Below are positions 7,299 to 15,340 of a DNA stretch of 32,571 nucleotides, one piece after another. Source of the DNA: Anaerolineales bacterium (GTDB lineage Bacteria > Chloroflexota > Anaerolineae > Anaerolineales > Villigracilaceae); assembly GCA_024710905.1 (NCBI GenBank), contig JANJTV010000023.1, forward strand, positions 1 to 32,571, in the 5' to 3' direction. A model generated the notes under the pieces. The model searched no databases. It was not told the origin of the DNA and saw nothing but the letters and a program-made list of their open reading frames with translations. A program made the position numbers and the translations under genes. How positions within the stretch are numbered: position 1 is the first letter of the stretch; each line of letters opens with the position of its first letter.

Positions 7299-9623
7299 AT
7301 GAGAATGAAGAAAAGAAACGGTTACCTTTTGCCTGGCCTGTTGGTCTTGCTGCTCTTAATGTGTATTGCTGCAGGGATCTGGGTATTCCTCAACTATGAA
7401 TCGAACGCGGAACATGCTCTTATCCAAATCCGCGACCCGCAGAACGGTATCCTGACCGACCTGAACGAAACCCTGCCGCTGAATGTATTCGCGGAGTCCA
7501 GCCGCCCGATCCTGCGCTTGGAAGTGTACGCCGACGGGGTGCTGATCGGCGCAGTAAACGGCAATGATCAAAAAACACTGACCCTTTCACAGCCCTGGAC
7601 TGTCACCACCCCAGGACGGCACGTGGTGGTGGCGCGCGCATTTTTCAGTGCGACTGAGTTCGCCGATTCGCAGGTTGTTCTTGTCGATACAGCTGACCTC
7701 GCCGGGCTTCCCGTGCAGGTCAATGTGGACGACCTACCTCGCGGAGTAGGCGTGGTCGAAGTACAGGTGGGCGACCTCGCTGCAGCGGTCGGAACCAGCG
7801 TCGAGGAAATTGCCCGACTCAACCCCGGCCTGCCTGCCGCTGCAGATGCTGTCATCCCTTCTGGAACTCCTGTTTTCCTCCCTCGCCGGGCCAACCTTCC
7901 TCCTTCCTCCCCGGCTCCATCCATCCCCCCACCTGTCCCTGGTGCCCCCGGAATGCATCCGGAGGTTCCGCCCTCCTCCCGTTTCGATGGTGAAACACAT
8001 TCCTGCGAACAGGTGTCCTTGCGCTGGAGCGATGCACAGGACGAAACCGGATACATCCTTTATCGTTTGGCTCCCGGAGAGGAAATGATGGTGACAATTG
8101 CGCACCTTCCGGCCGACCAGACAACTTACCGCGATATGACCGTAGGCATCCCTGGGACCTATCATTACATGCTTGCACCGCAGCGACCTTCCGGCGGGAG
8201 CATCACGTCGATGCTCAGCATTACACTTGGGCCGGAGTGTGCGCCTGCCGATGCGGCTGGGCGAACCTCGCTGCGTCTGGTGATGCTGCGCATCCGTCTG
8301 AATAAATCGTTCGATGGAATTTACTGCTACTCCTCGATCAACGGCTCCCGCTACGAGCGGATCCCGGCAGGGGATGGCTTGCTGCGCCCTTCCTCTGATT
8401 GGAGCGTGGTTCAATTGCCTGTTCAACTTCCCAGTCGGGGTGCCTATTCCCTGGATGTTCCAACGGATGGCACCATGGACATCGCCATGGAATGCTGGGG
8501 CCGGCGTGGTCCGCGCAGTGACTCACTTGGCAGGTATGTCGCCAGTCACCCCAGCATTGACTGGGACGGGCGCGAACTTACAGGCTGGAGCGAAATCACC
8601 GACCCAAACGCTCCAAAAAGCTATGTATTCAACCTGTCCTATCGCATTGCCCGCCCCCTGAATGCAGTTGACCTCACCCGCATCTATGAAGGTGCGCTGG
8701 CTCCTCAATACTTGAACGTTCCTCCGATCCTGGATGCGCTGAGCAGGCAGGTTTCAGGTATCCCGACCCCGGTCAATGTTGCCCTGGAATGGGGCTATGG
8801 GTGTGACCCATTGTTGTATTTATATGGCGAAGGCGGTTACCAGTGCGCCCTCTACACTCCCCGCATCAGTTGGAGTTGGTACCCCTCCACGACCGTAACC
8901 CGCGAGATGGTGACCGGGTTTGATGTCCGGCTGGAATTTTCCCAGCCTGGAAATCCATCCCGCCGTATACCAGGACCACAATTCAATTTATCTGACCGTC
9001 AGGCCCGTGCATTGCTGTTAAGACCCTTGCCCCTGGCCTATCGCTGCGGGACAACGGTTTATGTCACGGTGATCGCGCGCACGACGCGTGGGAATTCACC
9101 CGAGAGCGCTCCTTTGATCATCCAGCAGCCTGCGTGTCAACAACAAAATCTGCGTGTCCGCATCACATCAATTGAAATCGGCCCCAGCCGCCAGACCAAT
9201 CGATTGCTCGACGAAGGAGACATCTGCATCCTGTGCGAAGACCGCCGACTGGAAGTGTACGGATCGGTATACCTGAACGGATATGGCATACATCGCGAAA
9301 GCATCGGACACGGTGCCGATGTCATTCTTTTTGGAGCCTGCCCGGCGACGACCACCTGCCTGGGTGAAGGGAATTATACAGCTGGCTCCAGTCGGGTCCC
9401 CTGGCTGTTCGAGATGGATGTGCCCCACAACGGTTCGGCCATCCTGACGGTATCCTTGCGAGACTACGATACCCAGAACAGTTCGGATTTTTTGTGTATT
9501 GGCAACGCCGAGATACAACTCGGCCCATTGATGGATAGAAACTTCCGCCAGGTACTTACTGTGGCCGGTGATTTCGGCGAGGCATCCTGCCGTGTCACAG
9601 CGGAAGTGCAATTTGCACCCTGA
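7299..9623 (+). CDS. Membrane-anchored Ig-like / LysM-like / Fn3-like surface protein (copy 1)
   Basis: A 774-residue protein with an N-terminal membrane anchor (about 9-31) and no obvious cleavage or lipobox Cys. Next come an Ig-like beta domain (about 40-130, with the pattern LRLEVYADGVLIG...PGRHVVVARAF), a degenerate LysM-like segment (about 152-196, VGDLAAAVGTSVEEIARLNPGL) and a Pro-rich linker (199-226). An Fn3-like domain follows (about 229-315), then a long unrecognised region and a Cys-containing C-terminal domain (about 615-774). That last domain includes GDICILCEDRRLEVYG and LRDYDTQNSSDFLCIGN, which look faintly like the Asp-rich loops of C2 domains. LysM modules usually bind N-acetylglucosamine polymers, so a cell-envelope role is plausible. 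It is a paralogue of 9891-12305 across its full length. ATG 7305 is an alternative start. Function not established. Confidence 0.82.
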   Translation: MRMKKRNGYLLPGLLVLLLLMCIAAGIWVFLNYESNAEHALIQIRDPQNGILTDLNETLPLNVFAESSRPILRLEVYADGVLIGAVNGNDQKTLTLSQPWTVTTPGRHVVVARAFFSATEFADSQVVLVDTADLAGLPVQVNVDDLPRGVGVVEVQVGDLAAAVGTSVEEIARLNPGLPAAADAVIPSGTPVFLPRRANLPPSSPAPSIPPPVPGAPGMHPEVPPSSRFDGETHSCEQVSLRWSDAQDETGYILYRLAPGEEMMVTIAHLPADQTTYRDMTVGIPGTYHYMLAPQRPSGGSITSMLSITLGPECAPADAAGRTSLRLVMLRIRLNKSFDGIYCYSSINGSRYERIPAGDGLLRPSSDWSVVQLPVQLPSRGAYSLDVPTDGTMDIAMECWGRRGPRSDSLGRYVASHPSIDWDGRELTGWSEITDPNAPKSYVFNLSYRIARPLNAVDLTRIYEGALAPQYLNVPPILDALSRQVSGIPTPVNVALEWGYGCDPLLYLYGEGGYQCALYTPRISWSWYPSTTVTREMVTGFDVRLEFSQPGNPSRRIPGPQFNLSDRQARALLLRPLPLAYRCGTTVYVTVIARTTRGNSPESAPLIIQQPACQQQNLRVRITSIEIGPSRQTNRLLDEGDICILCEDRRLEVYGSVYLNGYGIHRESIGHGADVILFGACPATTTCLGEGNYTAGSSRVPWLFEMDVPHNGSAILTVSLRDYDTQNSSDFLCIGNAEIQLGPLMDRNFRQVLTVAGDFGEASCRVTAEVQFAP

Positions 9624-9654
9624 TGACCTTAGCGGGAGGCCTGATCCGTATTCC

Positions 9655-9894
9655 ATGAAAAATAATCGTCGTGAGATTACCTACCTGCTCCGCATTTGGC
9701 AGGAGCCAAGTGACCTGACCCCTCCTGGAGAATGGCGTGGCGTGCTGCGCACGCTGAATGGGCGCCAGGAAAGAATGTTCAAGTCTGCGGAAGAACTTTG
9801 GGAATATTTGATCTTCAGTGAAGCGCAGGCACCGCCCGAGATCATGAGAACTGAAACGCAGCCATCAAAAGAAAAAAAGGAGAAATCGGCATGA
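9655..9894 (+). CDS. Small conserved-type protein coupled to copy 2
   Basis: A 79-residue protein. Residues 7-52 (ITYLLRIWQEPS...EWRGVLRTLNGRQERMF...EELWEYL) resemble a widespread short family with a YLLRLW...WRASL...FxxLexLxxFL pattern, known to me only as hypothetical. The C-terminal 20 residues are charged and Lys/Glu-rich. There is no signal peptide or TM helix, so it should stay in the cytoplasm. Its stop overlaps the next start as ATGA (9891-9894), and AAGGAG for the next gene lies within its last codons, which indicates translational coupling. ATG 9655 has a weak, distant GGGAGG, so the start is less certain. It may help regulate or assemble the flanking paralogues; this is a guess. 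Confidence 0.72.
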   Translation: MKNNRREITYLLRIWQEPSDLTPPGEWRGVLRTLNGRQERMFKSAEELWEYLIFSEAQAPPEIMRTETQPSKEKKEKSA

Positions 9895-12305
9895 AAAATC
9901 GTATTTTTTGGTTTGCGGGAGGCTTGCTCTTGCTGTCCCTGCTTTGCGCAGGGGTGGCAGGCTGGTTCTTCCTGCGATCAGATTCACAGGGAACGCGCGC
10001 CGTTGTTCAGATCAAAGCCCCGACAAGCGCCGGCCTCTCCGGCGTTAACGAAACCCTGCCGCTGGTGGTCTATGCTGAGGCCAGCCGGCCTGTTCTACGC
10101 CTGGAAGTTTACGCAGATGGCGCACTGGTTGCAGCGGCCAATGGGGATCGCCACGCGTTAACCCTGACCCAGAACTGGACACCCTCCACCCCTGGTCGGC
10201 ATGTATTGCTGGCCCGCGCTTTTTTTGCCGCGGATGATTTTGCAGACTCGCAGGCTGTATTTGTTGACACGGCAGACCTGAGCAATGTCCCAGTGCAAAT
10301 CAGTGTGGATTCGCTGTCGCGCGGGGAGGGGGTCAGCGATATCCTGGTCAGGGATCTGGCCGAAGCTGCCGGGGTCACCAGCGAGGAAATCTCAAGCCTC
10401 AATCCTGGTCTGCCTGCTGCACCGGATGCTGTCATTCCACCAGGCACATCGGTAACCATACCGCGCCGCACGGCACCTGCACCGGGGGCTGCCCCGGCGA
10501 TCCCACCCCCGGCTCCCGGCGCACCTGGTTCACCTGCATCTTCAGCCGCCAACCCCCGGTTCGACGGAGAAACCCACACGTGCAGCCAGATTTCCATCCG
10601 TTGGACCGATGCCCCGGACGAGACTGCCTACCGCCTATACAGGATTGCTCCTGGTGGCGACCGAATGGAACTACTGGCGACCCAACCAGCCAACACCATC
10701 ACCTATGCGGATTCGTTCATCACAGGACCGGGCACCTACCGCTACTTCCTGGCCCCAATTCGGCCAGGCGGCGAGTCCATTTCATCGATGCTGGGAGTTG
10801 AAATCCCGGCAGATTGCACCCCATCCGGAACAGGCGCCTCCACCTCCCTGCGTCTGTTGCTGCTCAACCTGACCACCCAGGAAGCCTACAACGGGGTGTA
10901 TTGCTATGTTTCGATTAACGGTTCACGATACGAACGCATCCCATCCGAGCCGGGCTTATTGCTCCCGACAAATGGCGATCTGAGCTATGACCTGCCGCTG
11001 CAACTCCCCAACCGAGGTATTTACTCAGTGAATGTCCCCACGGATGGTTTGATGCGCCTGGATGGCGAGTGCTGGGGAAGGCGCGGCGTGGAAAGCATCC
11101 GTATCGGCCGGTTTTCTGGAAGTCACGCCAGCCCGGAATGGGATGGACGCGATCTGATCAACGAAGTTCTGGCGTTCGAGCCCCGGGAACTGGTCTCGCT
11201 CGACGGGCATCCTGTCTCAGCAGGCGGTGCTTCCTTCCTTCGTTATCGAATTCAGCCGACTGGTTCTCGCTTTGACCTAAGCGGGATCGCCCCTGGTGCC
11301 CTGCAATCTGTCTATCTAAACATCCCCGCCATCCTCGACCCGCTTGAGGGAACCGACACATCCATCCCTTCGCCGACCAATCTGCGTATTGCCAATGTAG
11401 CCGGATGCGATGTCTTCCCCAGCGCCGATCCCAATGTGGAGAGTAGCATATGCAATGGCCCTTTGATGCCCTTACTTCGCTGGGACTGGCAGGCAAACAG
11501 CTTTTACAACGAGGCGGACGTACTCGGCTGGCGCATCAATCTCATTATTGTGATGGATGACCTGCGCCCGGGTTCGCTCTCCTACCCTGGCCCATCGACC
11601 TTGGTGGTGCGTCCTGTCGGAGCAGCCAGTGCCGGTCGCAGTGCCGGTCTGCCGGCATTGCCCTCCAACATCTCCTGCGGTGTAAATGTACGGATTACCG
11701 TTACCACCCTGACTGCGCGCGGTGCTTCCCTGCCGAGCGAGGCAATCTTCCTGCGGCAGCCGCCCTGTCCAGATCTGGGGATGATTCGTATCACGTTTAA
11801 TTCCATCACTGTCGGTCCGAGTGCGCGCATTGGCGAGCTTCGTGACGACGGAGATATTTGCGTCGCATGCACGGATCGGCGCATGGAAATCTTTGGTGAT
11901 ATTTTCATCGGCATGAATGATTACGCACCGACCTTCCGCAATGATCCCAGCCACGGAGCCGGAACCATTCTGTTCGGCAGCTGTCCAAACTCTACTGCCT
12001 GCTTGAATCAGGGACGCTACCAATGGGGCAGCCGCCCACACATCGCTCCATGGTTGTCTGAGATGGAAATCCAGGCAGCAACCCTTGGCTCAAGAGGAGA
12101 GATTACGCTCACAGCGGTCCTGAAGGATTACGATACTCAGAACGGCCCTGATAATTTCTGCATTGCTACCTACACCCTGCAGCCGCGATCTAATGCCGAG
12201 TGGACCCGACTAAATGAAACCGTTGTTTTACGCAGTGACCTGGGTGAGGCGTCCTGCGAAGTCGAAATCCTGGTCCAGGGGATTCCCGGACCTTCTGCTC
12301 CCTGA
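9891..12305 (+). CDS. Membrane-anchored Ig-like / LysM-like / Fn3-like surface protein (copy 2)
   Basis: An 804-residue paralogue of 7299-9623 with the same domain order. It has a TM anchor (about 7-29), an Ig-like domain (about 37-130, LRLEVYADGALVA...PGRHVLLARAFFA), a degenerate LysM-like segment (about 150-195, TSEEISSLNPGLPAAPDAVIPPG) and an Ala/Pro-rich linker. An Fn3-like domain beginning FDGETHTCSQISIRW, a middle region with the shared YCYVSINGSRYERIP block, and a Cys-containing C-terminal domain (GDICVACTDRRMEIFG, LKDYDTQNGPDNFCIA) follow. The cysteines are conserved between copies, consistent with extracytoplasmic disulfides. Translation is coupled to the small upstream gene by an ATGA overlap and an AAGGAG site. 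A tandem duplication with divergence is the simplest origin. No enzymatic motif is visible. Confidence 0.82.
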   Translation: MKNRIFWFAGGLLLLSLLCAGVAGWFFLRSDSQGTRAVVQIKAPTSAGLSGVNETLPLVVYAEASRPVLRLEVYADGALVAAANGDRHALTLTQNWTPSTPGRHVLLARAFFAADDFADSQAVFVDTADLSNVPVQISVDSLSRGEGVSDILVRDLAEAAGVTSEEISSLNPGLPAAPDAVIPPGTSVTIPRRTAPAPGAAPAIPPPAPGAPGSPASSAANPRFDGETHTCSQISIRWTDAPDETAYRLYRIAPGGDRMELLATQPANTITYADSFITGPGTYRYFLAPIRPGGESISSMLGVEIPADCTPSGTGASTSLRLLLLNLTTQEAYNGVYCYVSINGSRYERIPSEPGLLLPTNGDLSYDLPLQLPNRGIYSVNVPTDGLMRLDGECWGRRGVESIRIGRFSGSHASPEWDGRDLINEVLAFEPRELVSLDGHPVSAGGASFLRYRIQPTGSRFDLSGIAPGALQSVYLNIPAILDPLEGTDTSIPSPTNLRIANVAGCDVFPSADPNVESSICNGPLMPLLRWDWQANSFYNEADVLGWRINLIIVMDDLRPGSLSYPGPSTLVVRPVGAASAGRSAGLPALPSNISCGVNVRITVTTLTARGASLPSEAIFLRQPPCPDLGMIRITFNSITVGPSARIGELRDDGDICVACTDRRMEIFGDIFIGMNDYAPTFRNDPSHGAGTILFGSCPNSTACLNQGRYQWGSRPHIAPWLSEMEIQAATLGSRGEITLTAVLKDYDTQNGPDNFCIATYTLQPRSNAEWTRLNETVVLRSDLGEASCEVEILVQGIPGPSAP

Positions 12306-12337
12306 TCCATGATGAATTTTGAAAGGATGTCCTACCC

Positions 12338-13321
12338 ATGAAACATACATTGCTCTTGCTTACCGCCCTGTGCCTGATGTTAAGTGCCTGCTCCACGCCA
12401 GGAGCCAGTCTCGCCGCCAATGGAATACAGGCCTGGCTCGACCAGCCTGTCCCAGGGTCGATCCTACCCTTGGGGGCATTTCCTCTCAAAGCGCATGCCC
12501 GTCACACCGACGGGAGTGGAATCACCCGTATCGAATTCCTGGTCAATGGTGTCCCTGTCGGTGCGGTGGATACAGACCCCAATGCAGCCATCGTCTACGG
12601 CGAAACCACCTGGAACGCCTCCTCGCCCGGGCAATACATGCTGATCGCCCGAGCCTATGCAGGCGGCGAGTCATCCGACAGCGCTCCAGCGCTGGTGTGT
12701 ATTTCCCAGGAATTCCAGGAAGCAGTCCTCTTACAAACCGCTGATTGTTCGGGGCTCGAGGAAGTCGTCCCCTCGGCAGGGGAGGTTACTGAAGAGGCCC
12801 TGCCCTCAGATAAGCTGACCGAAATTGCTGCCCTGACCGAGACCCCTGCGGCACCAACCACTCTCGCTCCCACCACCACCTTTACGCCTGCTCCGTCCAC
12901 GCTGACAACGGTCCCCCCATCGGCAACCTTTGTCCCACCGACTGCCACACTTGCCCTGGATACCAGTCCTCCAACGGTGGACATCACCAATGTATCCCCC
13001 CAGGCGCTCTATTACGGCAGCGGCTGCAGCGCCGAAAGCGGGATCCTGACAGTGGAAGCCTACGTGGCCGACGACCGAGGGTTGGGCGAAGTATATCTTG
13101 TGTATGGATTTGTCGGCGCAGGCGCGGAGGGGATATTTGTTGAGATGTCCTCCACCGGCAGCGGGTATTATCGCGCTATCGTTGATATTGGTGGCCAGGC
13201 TTATAACTTCTTCCAAGGAGCAAACGGCGAGATCGGGATTGCCGTCATCGGCAATGACCAGGCAGGGAATTCCGCCCAGGATAGCAGTCCCAATATTCCG
13301 TTGGCCTTCTGCCCCGGATAG
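12338..13321 (+). CDS. Ig-like lipoprotein
   Basis: A 327-residue lipoprotein with lipobox L-S-A-C (Cys18). Residues about 30-130 carry the same Ig-like fold pattern as the two upstream proteins (ITRIEFLVNGVPVGAV...PGQYMLIARAYAGGESSDS). A Thr/Pro-rich linker (about 165-207) leads to a second beta-rich C-terminal domain starting DTSPPTVDITNVSP, an arrangement common in extracellular Ig-like modules. The start is supported by GAAAGGA, and the gene begins 32 bp after copy 2, so it is probably the last gene of the block. A strong terminator follows 39 bp after the stop. Related to the minus-strand lipoprotein at 31338-32507. Binding partner unknown. Confidence 0.82.
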   Translation: MKHTLLLLTALCLMLSACSTPGASLAANGIQAWLDQPVPGSILPLGAFPLKAHARHTDGSGITRIEFLVNGVPVGAVDTDPNAAIVYGETTWNASSPGQYMLIARAYAGGESSDSAPALVCISQEFQEAVLLQTADCSGLEEVVPSAGEVTEEALPSDKLTEIAALTETPAAPTTLAPTTTFTPAPSTLTTVPPSATFVPPTATLALDTSPPTVDITNVSPQALYYGSGCSAESGILTVEAYVADDRGLGEVYLVYGFVGAGAEGIFVEMSSTGSGYYRAIVDIGGQAYNFFQGANGEIGIAVIGNDQAGNSAQDSSPNIPLAFCPG

Positions 13322-13360
13322 AAATCCGCTTGCTTGGCCTGACCAGTTCAACAGGAAGGA

Positions 13361-13400
13361 AAAAAATCACGCCATGCAAAAGCATGGCGTGATTTTTTTT
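13361..13400. terminator. Strong bidirectional terminator
   Basis: A 17-bp perfect stem (13361-13377 with 13382-13398) closes an AAAA loop, with a T tract on the plus strand and an equivalent one on the minus strand. It ends the plus-strand surface-protein block and can also stop transcripts of the convergent ABC-F gene. The remaining sequence up to 13475 shows no gene. Confidence 0.93.
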
Positions 13401-13475
13401 CGGCCACTGGAGGGACGGCCAATCCGAAGGAATCCAACCCCGACCTGCACCATGAGTCAACACCTTCCATCAAGG

Positions 13476-15119
13476 TCACCTGCCAGGTACCCCGGAGCGC
13501 TTTTCAAGGTAGTCACTATAACCACCCGGGTATTCCACCAGATCCCCGCCCTCAATGGAAAGGATCCGCTGCACGGTACGATCGAGGAAATACCGGTCAT
13601 GCGAAATGATCAGCACCGTACCGGTAAAATCACGCAGGGATTCCTCCAGCACTTCCGCGGAGGCAATATCCAGGTTGTTGGTCGGTTCATCCAACAGCAG
13701 GAAATTCGCCCCGGAGAGCACCAGCAGGGCCAGCTGCAAGCGGCTGCGCTCGCCGCCCGAGAATTCGCCGATTTTCTGGGAGATCTGTTTATACGTAAAC
13801 AGGTAGCGCACCAGAAAAGCCGTGGCGTTCGATTCACTCATGTTCCCGGCATAGCGCACAGTGTCCAGGGCGGTCTGGTTGAAATCCAGTGTTTCATGCT
13901 CCTGGGCATAATGCCCCATCCGCACGCTCGGCCCGAGCACGATCTCGCCCGCATCAGGCACATCCTGCCCGAGCAGCATCCGCACCAGTACTGATTTACC
14001 CGATCCGTTCGGGCCGATCAAGCCGACCCGCTCACCGTGCCAGAGCGTCTGGCTGACATTACGATAGATCTGCCGCGTATCAAACGTTTTCGAAACATCC
14101 CTTAACTCAAGTACCTTGTTCGAGCCACGCCAACCGGTCAGGGAAAGGTCCATGCGGCGGCGTTCAGTCACCGGTTTGTCAATCTTGTCCATTTTCTCCA
14201 GCCGCTTCTGCATGGACTTGGCGCGCTGGATATATTTCTCGTTGTCGTAGACCCGTCCCCAGATCAGCAAGCGTTTAATGGAGGCTTCCATCCGTTCCAC
14301 TTCGTGCTGTTGGGCGGTATAGAGTTGCTGCTGGCGGGCCAGGCGGTGTTCTTTGTCCATCTGAAACGAGGAATAATCGCCCTCGAACAGGAAGATCCTG
14401 CCATCCTCCAGCTCGGCAATGTGGGTCACAACCGCATCCAGCAAATAGCGGTCATGCGAGATGATGACCACCGTGCCAGGGTACTCACGAATGAATTGCT
14501 CGAGGTACATCTTGCCTGGCATGTCGAGGTGGTTATCTGGCTCATCCAGCAGCAGGACATCCGGTTTTTGCAGCAGCAGGCGTGCCAGGCCGACCAGTTT
14601 TTTCTGGCCGCCGCTCAGGACGGCGATCGGCTTTTCCAGGTCGCCTTCCGGCAGTCCCAGGCCCAGCAGGGTCTCCCGCACCAGCTTGGGGTAGCCATCG
14701 CCGCCATGCGACTGGTATTCATCCAGCAGGTGTTGCTGGCGTTCCAGCGCGCGCGACAGGTGTGAATCATTGCCATAGACAGCCGGATCACCCAGGCTGG
14801 CTTCCACGGATTCCAGCGCGAGTGTGATTTCGGCCATTCGGGCATCGCCAGACAGCGAGGCGTCGAGCGCGGTCTGCTGCGGGTCCAACTCCGGGTGCTG
14901 GGGCAGGTAGCCCACCGTCACCCCTTTGGCGCGCACGAGCGTCCCGCCCAGTTCCGGCTGGTATTCGCCTGTGATCATCTTAAATATCGAGGATTTCCCC
15001 GCCCCATTGGCCCCGATCAGGCCGATCTTCTGCCCGCGCTGGATCTCCCAGGACAGGCCGCTGAAGATGCGCTTTGCGCCGAGCACGAGTGAAATATTGG
15101 AAAGTTGAATCTGGATCAT
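13476..15119 (-). CDS. ABC-F family ATP-binding protein (translation factor or antibiotic protection type)
   Basis: A 547-residue soluble protein with two ABC ATPase domains and no membrane segments, the hallmark of ABC-F proteins that bind the ribosomal E site. Domain 1 has Walker A GANGAGKS (36-43), signature LSGGQ (168-172) and Walker B LLLDEPDNHLD (189-199). Domain 2 has Walker A GPNGSGKS (369-376), signature FSGGERSR (453-460) and LLLDEPTNNLD (474-484). Between them a charged helical linker (about 255-318) matches the P-site tRNA interaction motif region. DEPD replaces the usual DEPT in domain 1; the catalytic Glu is kept in both. The start is supported by an AAAGG site. The leader carries a small ORF and terminator, typical of inducible ABC-F genes. 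Housekeeping versus resistance subtype cannot be settled here. Confidence 0.92.
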   Translation of the reverse strand: MIQIQLSNISLVLGAKRIFSGLSWEIQRGQKIGLIGANGAGKSSIFKMITGEYQPELGGTLVRAKGVTVGYLPQHPELDPQQTALDASLSGDARMAEITLALESVEASLGDPAVYGNDSHLSRALERQQHLLDEYQSHGGDGYPKLVRETLLGLGLPEGDLEKPIAVLSGGQKKLVGLARLLLQKPDVLLLDEPDNHLDMPGKMYLEQFIREYPGTVVIISHDRYLLDAVVTHIAELEDGRIFLFEGDYSSFQMDKEHRLARQQQLYTAQQHEVERMEASIKRLLIWGRVYDNEKYIQRAKSMQKRLEKMDKIDKPVTERRRMDLSLTGWRGSNKVLELRDVSKTFDTRQIYRNVSQTLWHGERVGLIGPNGSGKSVLVRMLLGQDVPDAGEIVLGPSVRMGHYAQEHETLDFNQTALDTVRYAGNMSESNATAFLVRYLFTYKQISQKIGEFSGGERSRLQLALLVLSGANFLLLDEPTNNLDIASAEVLEESLRDFTGTVLIISHDRYFLDRTVQRILSIEGGDLVEYPGGYSDYLEKRSGVPGR

Positions 15120-15142
15120 GTGATTACCTTTTTGTAGAAACT

Positions 15143-15170
15143 AAAAACGCCGCAGGAAGGCCTGCGGCGT
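15143..15170 (-). terminator. Attenuator hairpin upstream of ABC-F gene
   Basis: On the minus strand ACGCCGCAGG, loop CCTT and CCTGCGGCGT form a perfect 10-bp GC-rich stem followed by a short T run. It lies 30 nt after the leader ORF stop and about 24 nt before the ABC-F start, so it would end transcription before the gene unless it is disrupted. A 6-nt element overlapping the last leader codons (15208-15213, minus GCCTGT) could pair with the left arm (15160-15165) as an antiterminator. That pairing is weak evidence without folding. Confidence 0.8.
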
Positions 15171-15200
15171 AACGAAGCGAATAAACGTGAAGAACTGGCT

Positions 15201-15293
15201 TCAGCAAACAGGCGCGATTCGAGGAGGCCCGGCGGGGGTAAAACCACGCTTGCCTACAAGGGTCACGATGCTGGTGCGGAAGTTGTAACGCAT
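15201..15293 (-). CDS. Leader peptide of ABC-F attenuator (30 aa)
   Basis: A 30-codon ORF, starting MRYNFRTSIVTLVGKRGF and ending in a Pro-rich stretch and Cys, sits between the promoter and the attenuator hairpin of the ABC-F gene. Its ATG lies 7 nt after a TATAAT box, so it may be translated from a leaderless transcript; no Shine-Dalgarno site is present. Leader ORFs of this kind control several ABC-F resistance genes: ribosome stalling during drug exposure lets an antiterminator form. The internal Pro-Pro pair could itself slow translation. I infer that it is a sensor rather than a functional product. Confidence 0.6.
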   Translation of the reverse strand: MRYNFRTSIVTLVGKRGFTPAGPPRIAPVC

Positions 15294-15300
15294 GGGCGGC

Positions 15301-15306
15301 ATTATA
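15301..15306 (-). promoter_or_regulatory. -10 box of ABC-F leader transcript
   Basis: TATAAT on the minus strand. Its downstream edge is 7 nt from the leader ORF ATG at 15293. A possible TTTTCA -35 lies 19 nt upstream (15326-15331), which is a poor spacing. The promoter sits just after the ExoD-like gene stop, making the ABC-F unit independent of that gene. Confidence 0.55.
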
Positions 15307-15340
15307 CCAAAAATTTTATCCGGATGAAAAGCTAGTGACA

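Noticed and set aside
13098..13994. A plus-strand open frame running through the terminator into the ABC-F gene
   Set aside because: It would cross a strong hairpin and lies opposite the conserved second ABC domain.
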